Shown piece by piece: positions 4,712-7,765 of a stretch of DNA of 7,765 bases; positions within the stretch are counted from its first letter, which is position 1; every line of letters starts with the position of its first letter. A program made the position numbers and the translations under genes. Under the pieces are notes generated by a model. The model was not told the DNA's origin. It did no database searches and was given only the letters and a program-made list of their open reading frames with translations. The stretch covers positions 1 through 7,765 of the forward strand of contig JADMIN010000100.1 of assembly GCA_015478575.1 (NCBI GenBank), given 5' to 3'. The DNA comes from Ktedonobacterales bacterium. Its GTDB lineage: Bacteria; Chloroflexota; Ktedonobacteria; Ktedonobacterales; JADMIN01.

Positions 4712-5605
4712 ATGCGGGCGACGATGCGAGACCAGATGGTGGCGACAGTAGAGGACCTCCTCGGGCGCGACGAGCGGCTGGCCGTGCTGCTCGGCAACAT
4801 CAGCGTGACACAGATGCGCGCGGCGATGCGCCGCTATCCTGGGCGCGTGGTGGACGTGGGCATCCTAGAACAAGCGATGGTAAGCGTCGCGGCGGGCCTG
4901 GCCCTCGAAGGGCTGATTCCAGTGGTGCATACCATCGCGCCCTTTCTGGCTGAGCGCGCCTTCGAGCAGCTCAAAGACGACTTCTGCTTCCAGCGCCTGG
5001 GCGGCAACTTCATCACCATCGGCGCATCCTACGACTACAGCACCGAAGGCATGACACACCAGGCGCCAGGTGATGTGCAGATTCTGCGCAGCCTGCCGGG
5101 CATGCGCCTCGTCGTGCCCGGCACACCGAGCGAGTTCGATGCCCTCTTCCGCGCGGCCTACGCCGACGGCACGCCCACCTACTTCCGTCTGAGCGCGCGG
5201 CGCAATCCTGACGACATACCCGTGCGCTTTGGCCGCGCGGCGGTCATCCGTGAGGGGAGCCTAGCTACCGTGGTAGCCGTTGGCCCGGCGCTGGCCCCCA
5301 CCTTGGCCGCCGCGGAAGGGCTAGATGTCAGCATTCTCTACTACACGACCGCTGCCCCCTTCGATGTCGAGACCCTTCGGCTACACGGCCGATCAGGCAA
5401 AGTCGCGCTGGTCGAGCCATACTACGCTGGCACGCTCACACCAGAGATCACGACAGCGCTGGCGCCCGCGCCCGTGCGCGTCGAAGCCATCGGCGTGCCA
5501 CGCGAGGTGCTTTCCCACTACGGCACGCCAGACCAGCATGATGCGGCTATCGGCTTCACTCCCCAGGGCATCCGCGCCCGGCTCATCCACTTGCTGGAGG
5601 ACTAG
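4712..5605 (+). CDS. Transketolase-like protein, C-terminal (pyrimidine-binding) subunit
   Basis: The 297-residue protein supplies the pyrimidine-binding and C-terminal domains of the split enzyme. Its key block, RVVDVGILEQAMVSVAAGLA (45-64), contains Glu53, the glutamate that activates the ThDP aminopyrimidine. The residue after it is Gln rather than the His common in classical transketolase (GIxEH), as in DXS-like enzymes. Further family marks are HTIAPFLAERAFEQLK (73-88), GMTHQAPGDVQILRSLPGM (113-131, His116) and YFRLSARRN. The C-terminal domain runs from about residue 180 with VALVEPYYAGTLTPEI near the end. Length is near the usual 300-330. It sits 21 bp behind the N-subunit in an evident operon. 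The product should be inactive alone. No neighbouring sugar or carboxylate gene indicates the pathway; isoprenoid DXS is unlikely because DXS is a single longer chain. Confidence 0.87.
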   Translation: MRATMRDQMVATVEDLLGRDERLAVLLGNISVTQMRAAMRRYPGRVVDVGILEQAMVSVAAGLALEGLIPVVHTIAPFLAERAFEQLKDDFCFQRLGGNFITIGASYDYSTEGMTHQAPGDVQILRSLPGMRLVVPGTPSEFDALFRAAYADGTPTYFRLSARRNPDDIPVRFGRAAVIREGSLATVVAVGPALAPTLAAAEGLDVSILYYTTAAPFDVETLRLHGRSGKVALVEPYYAGTLTPEITTALAPAPVRVEAIGVPREVLSHYGTPDQHDAAIGFTPQGIRARLIHLLED

Positions 5606-5780
5606 CCCGCGACACCGTGCGCTCTGTGCATCGCCTCAGCGTCCCCCCGCAACCTCGCGCCCATCTTCCGTGTTCTCTTGAGTGGAGGCGGAAGTGAGAC
5701 CCGTGTGGTGGCGACGGTGGCGGCGCGCCAAGCGTGTTCCATCCTCCAACGCTCACCCCAACAGCGTATGAGACCACAAC

Positions 5781-5786
5781 AGGAGG
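5781..5786 (+). promoter_or_regulatory. Ribosome binding site that fixes the alkyltransferase start
   Basis: A consensus AGGAGG lies seven bases before the ATG at 5794. The coding frame is open further upstream, but that part is Pro/Thr-rich and has no SD. The spacer 5606-5780 shows no clear promoter or terminator. Confidence 0.75.
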
Positions 5787-5793
5787 GACAACA

Positions 5794-6564
5794 ATGGCCA
5801 TCGCGAGCGCGGCGGAGAGCCTCGCCACGGGCGACGTGACGACCTGGGCGGGACGTATACGAGTAGCGGCCTCACGCGCGGGCATCCGCCAGGTCTGGCT
5901 GCCAGACTGGCACGTGTCCCCAGCGCACACTGAGACTCAGACGCCGCGCGTGCCCATCGCGCGCGGCGATGGCGGCGCGGCAGAGCGACACGTGCGCCAA
6001 GCGCTGGATGAACTGGCCGCGTACTTCGCGGGCGAGCGGCGCGCCTTCACCGTCGCCCTGGATCTCCAGGGGCCAGCGTTCTTCCGCCGGGCCTGGGATG
6101 AGGTGGCGCGTGTGCCCTATGGCGAGACGCGCTCGTATGGCGAGATGGCCCGCGCGCTCGGCGCCCCAGCGGCCACGCGGGCGGTCGGCGCGGCCAACGG
6201 CGCCAATCCCGTCGCACCCCTGGTGCCCTGTCATCGCATCATTGGCAGCGATGGGCGGCTGACCGGCTACGGACCAGGGCTGGCGCTCAAGCAGCGGCTG
6301 CTCGAGATGGAGGATGCCGTTCCCGCCACTCGCTCAGCGTACGCCGCCTGGGCAGCGCGCGTGCGCGCGCGCCTCGGCATGGGCTTGGATGAGCCGCTAC
6401 TGCTGGGCGTGCGCGCCACCGGCGTCTGCTGTCGGGCCGACTGCGACTCCTCCCAGCGGAGCCTCCGACCACCGCGCTTCTTTCGCACCGCCGAAGCGGC
6501 CCACGCGGCGGGTTTTCGCCCCTGTGGGCGCTGCCAGCCAGCGGCGCGCATGGATGCCTCATGA
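5794..6564 (+). CDS. O6-alkylguanine-DNA alkyltransferase fused to a C-terminal Ada-type zinc domain
   Basis: The 256-residue protein joins two suicide DNA-repair modules. Residues about 20-175 are an Ogt/MGMT domain: FFRRAWDEVARVPYGETRSYGEMA, the Arg finger at RAVGAANGANP (129-139), and the active site VPCHRIIG with Cys146, which takes the alkyl group from O6-alkylguanine. Residues about 180-256 match the N-terminal zinc domain of E. coli Ada. VCCRADC supplies Cys213 and Cys217, AGFRPCGRCQP supplies Cys244 and Cys247, and FFRTAEAA lies between. All four zinc ligands are present with Ada spacing (4, 27 and 3). Cys213 is at the position of Ada Cys38, the methyl acceptor from phosphotriesters. 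The order is the reverse of Ada and there is no AraC-type helix-turn-helix, so repair rather than transcription activation is inferred. The two domains are joined by an Ala/Arg-rich stretch. The next gene is convergent, 22 bp away. Confidence 0.9.
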   Translation: MAIASAAESLATGDVTTWAGRIRVAASRAGIRQVWLPDWHVSPAHTETQTPRVPIARGDGGAAERHVRQALDELAAYFAGERRAFTVALDLQGPAFFRRAWDEVARVPYGETRSYGEMARALGAPAATRAVGAANGANPVAPLVPCHRIIGSDGRLTGYGPGLALKQRLLEMEDAVPATRSAYAAWAARVRARLGMGLDEPLLLGVRATGVCCRADCDSSQRSLRPPRFFRTAEAAHAAGFRPCGRCQPAARMDAS

Positions 6565-6586
6565 CCCCTCACGCCAAGCCGCCCAT

Positions 6587-7765
6587 TCATGGCAAGCCGC
6601 CCACCTCAAGCTCGGCGGGCGCCTCGACCACGAAGCGCCATTCGACGCGCCGCTCCTCGCCGGGCGCCAGTTCTAGCTCCCAGGTCAGTTGCTCCAGTCG
6701 CGTGCGCGCGCTGGGTTGTGGGCGCAGATCCAACACCTTCACCTTGATGCGCTCGTGCTGCGGCACGGGCAGGCGGTCCTTGAGCACGATGCGCTGTGGC
6801 TCAGTGGTGTGGTTGGCCAGCGTCACGCGATAGCCGAGCGTGACGCGGCGCTGGCCGCCCTGCAAGAGGTTGCCCTTGTCGGTGTCGCGCTCGATCAGTT
6901 CACGCTTCACCGTCATGTTGTCATCCACGCCCAGATAGAGCGGCAGGTCCGCTCCCTCCGCCGTCAGCTCCAGCCGCGTCGCGCCGACGTATTCATCGCC
7001 CAACGCCCCCGCCTGGAAGACATGCAACTCGCCCGGCAGCAGGAGCCGCCCCGAGGTATTCGTGGCGCTCGCGCGCAGGTGTGCGCCTTCAGCGACCACC
7101 GGCTCGGCCACATACTCCACCTGACACGAAAGCTCATCTTCACCCAGGCTCAGCGTATGAGGCGAGCCATCCGAAGGCACGCCGCCGCGCCCCGGCAGGC
7201 GGAAGATCTGCGCCGTGCCCGACCGCTCGACCTCCGCCGCCGCCAGCTCCGCCGTCACGGGCGCCTCGCCCCGAGCGAACTCCGGCGTCTGCGCCATCAG
7301 CACCATGTCGGTTTCAGGCTCATCCGCGGCAAACCGCGCCCGCGTGGCGAACGGCGCGGCCATCACGCGCGGGGTGATGCCTGGCGGTGGGACGGGCGGC
7401 CGCTGGATCACGTTCAGATACCACGGATCCGGCTCATCAGGCAGGCGCGCCGCCACCGAGGGACGCGCGGTAGAGAGCGCGAGCGCCACATCGTTCCAAT
7501 CCTCGTCGGTGCGCTGGCTGATGAGCGCCTGCTGGGTAAGCCGCACGCGCCCACGCTCAGGCGCCACGCGCGCATCATAGCGCGGGCGCCACGACGCGCC
7601 GACCGCCAGATACGAGAGCGTCATCGCCACCTCACCCGCGGCGGCAAGCTCGATGCGCACCATCGCCGCCACACGATCTGGCCGCTGCCCCCCGCCAAGT
7701 TGTTGATACTCACGCTGCTTGGCGGCCAACTCACGGTTCCGCTCCTCGCGCTCGCGATCAATATC
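6587..7765 (-). CDS. DUF4139 (MuiA-family) protein, C-terminal part; runs off the right edge
   Basis: The visible 392 residues begin in a charged, coiled-coil-like stretch (DIDREREERNRELAAKQREY). DUF4139 follows: LSYLAVGASWRPRYDARV (about 50-67), QQALISQRTDEDWNDVALAL just after it, and the closing block NHTTEPQRIVLKDRLPVPQ, ERIKVKVLDL and LTWELELAPGEERRVEWRF. It ends EVGGLP with a TGA at 6587-6589. This is the usual C-terminus of the mucoidy-inhibitor MuiA family, whose biochemical role is not established. The N-terminal DUF4140 part and the start codon are beyond the window. The middle (Pro-rich PPVPPPGITP, then an Ala/Glu-rich stretch) looks like a flexible insert. The gene converges on the alkyltransferase with only 22 bp between stops and no terminator hairpin, so transcripts probably overlap. 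Confidence 0.88.
   Translation of the reverse strand, partial: DIDREREERNRELAAKQREYQQLGGGQRPDRVAAMVRIELAAAGEVAMTLSYLAVGASWRPRYDARVAPERGRVRLTQQALISQRTDEDWNDVALALSTARPSVAARLPDEPDPWYLNVIQRPPVPPPGITPRVMAAPFATRARFAADEPETDMVLMAQTPEFARGEAPVTAELAAAEVERSGTAQIFRLPGRGGVPSDGSPHTLSLGEDELSCQVEYVAEPVVAEGAHLRASATNTSGRLLLPGELHVFQAGALGDEYVGATRLELTAEGADLPLYLGVDDNMTVKRELIERDTDKGNLLQGGQRRVTLGYRVTLANHTTEPQRIVLKDRLPVPQHERIKVKVLDLRPQPSARTRLEQLTWELELAPGEERRVEWRFVVEAPAELEVGGLP

Noticed and set aside
5263..5280. GCTACC-GT-GGTAGC palindrome inside the transketolase C-subunit
   Set aside because: Short, inside a well-conserved coding region, and not repeated near a promoter; likely chance.
6355..6372. 18-base run of alternating purine and pyrimidine (Z-DNA-like GC repeats)
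   Set aside because: It encodes the Ala/Arg-rich linker of the alkyltransferase fusion; such runs are common in GC-rich coding sequence.
6565..6605. Direct near-repeat GCCAAGCCGCCCA / GGCAAGCCGCCCA around the convergent stops
   Set aside because: Two short GC-rich copies with no hairpin or T-run; no support for a terminator or attachment site.
1..7765. CRISPR array, tRNA/rRNA, insertion sequence or phage genes
   Set aside because: No regularly spaced repeats, cloverleaf, transposase or integrase motifs were seen on either strand.

Overview
The window is GC-rich bacterial chromosomal DNA with tightly packed genes and mostly short spacers. I favour a Chloroflexota-like bacterium at low confidence. 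The hints are the style of the truncated methyltransferase, the two-gene transketolase-like pair, an apparently leaderless arsR, and strong Shine-Dalgarno (SD) sites on the other genes. No single gene proves the phylum.

Layout. On the minus strand at the left edge lie rplS (ribosomal protein L19, 320-712) and then the first 69 codons of leuC (1-209). Head to head with rplS, and missing its own 5' end, is a class I SAM-dependent methyltransferase on the plus strand (657-1334). Both genes lose their N-terminal coding sequence at the same place (about 656-670), so this looks like a rearrangement breakpoint or a chimeric assembly join. Then come tyrA (prephenate dehydrogenase, 1439-2335), arsR (2410-2763) and arsM (2820-3716). 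A hairpin-rich spacer of about 300 bp follows. After it come the two subunits of a divergent split transketolase (4016-4690 and 4712-5605) and an O6-alkylguanine-DNA alkyltransferase fused to a C-terminal Ada-type zinc domain (5794-6564). Convergent with the last gene, and running off the right edge, is a DUF4139/MuiA-family gene (6587-7765, minus).

The best-supported regulatory unit is arsR-arsM. The same core, CATTGA-N6-TCAATG, lies over the -35 box of the arsR promoter and again immediately before the arsM SD. A short hairpin followed by six T separates the two genes. The inferred picture is an As(III)-responsive repressor controlling itself and an arsenite methyltransferase, with arsM having its own controlled start. 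No arsenite efflux pump or arsenate reductase is in view.

The most unusual protein is the alkyltransferase with its Ada zinc domain at the C-terminus. This is the reverse of the order in E. coli Ada, and there is no AraC-type DNA-binding domain. No tRNA, rRNA, CRISPR array, insertion sequence or phage gene was found.
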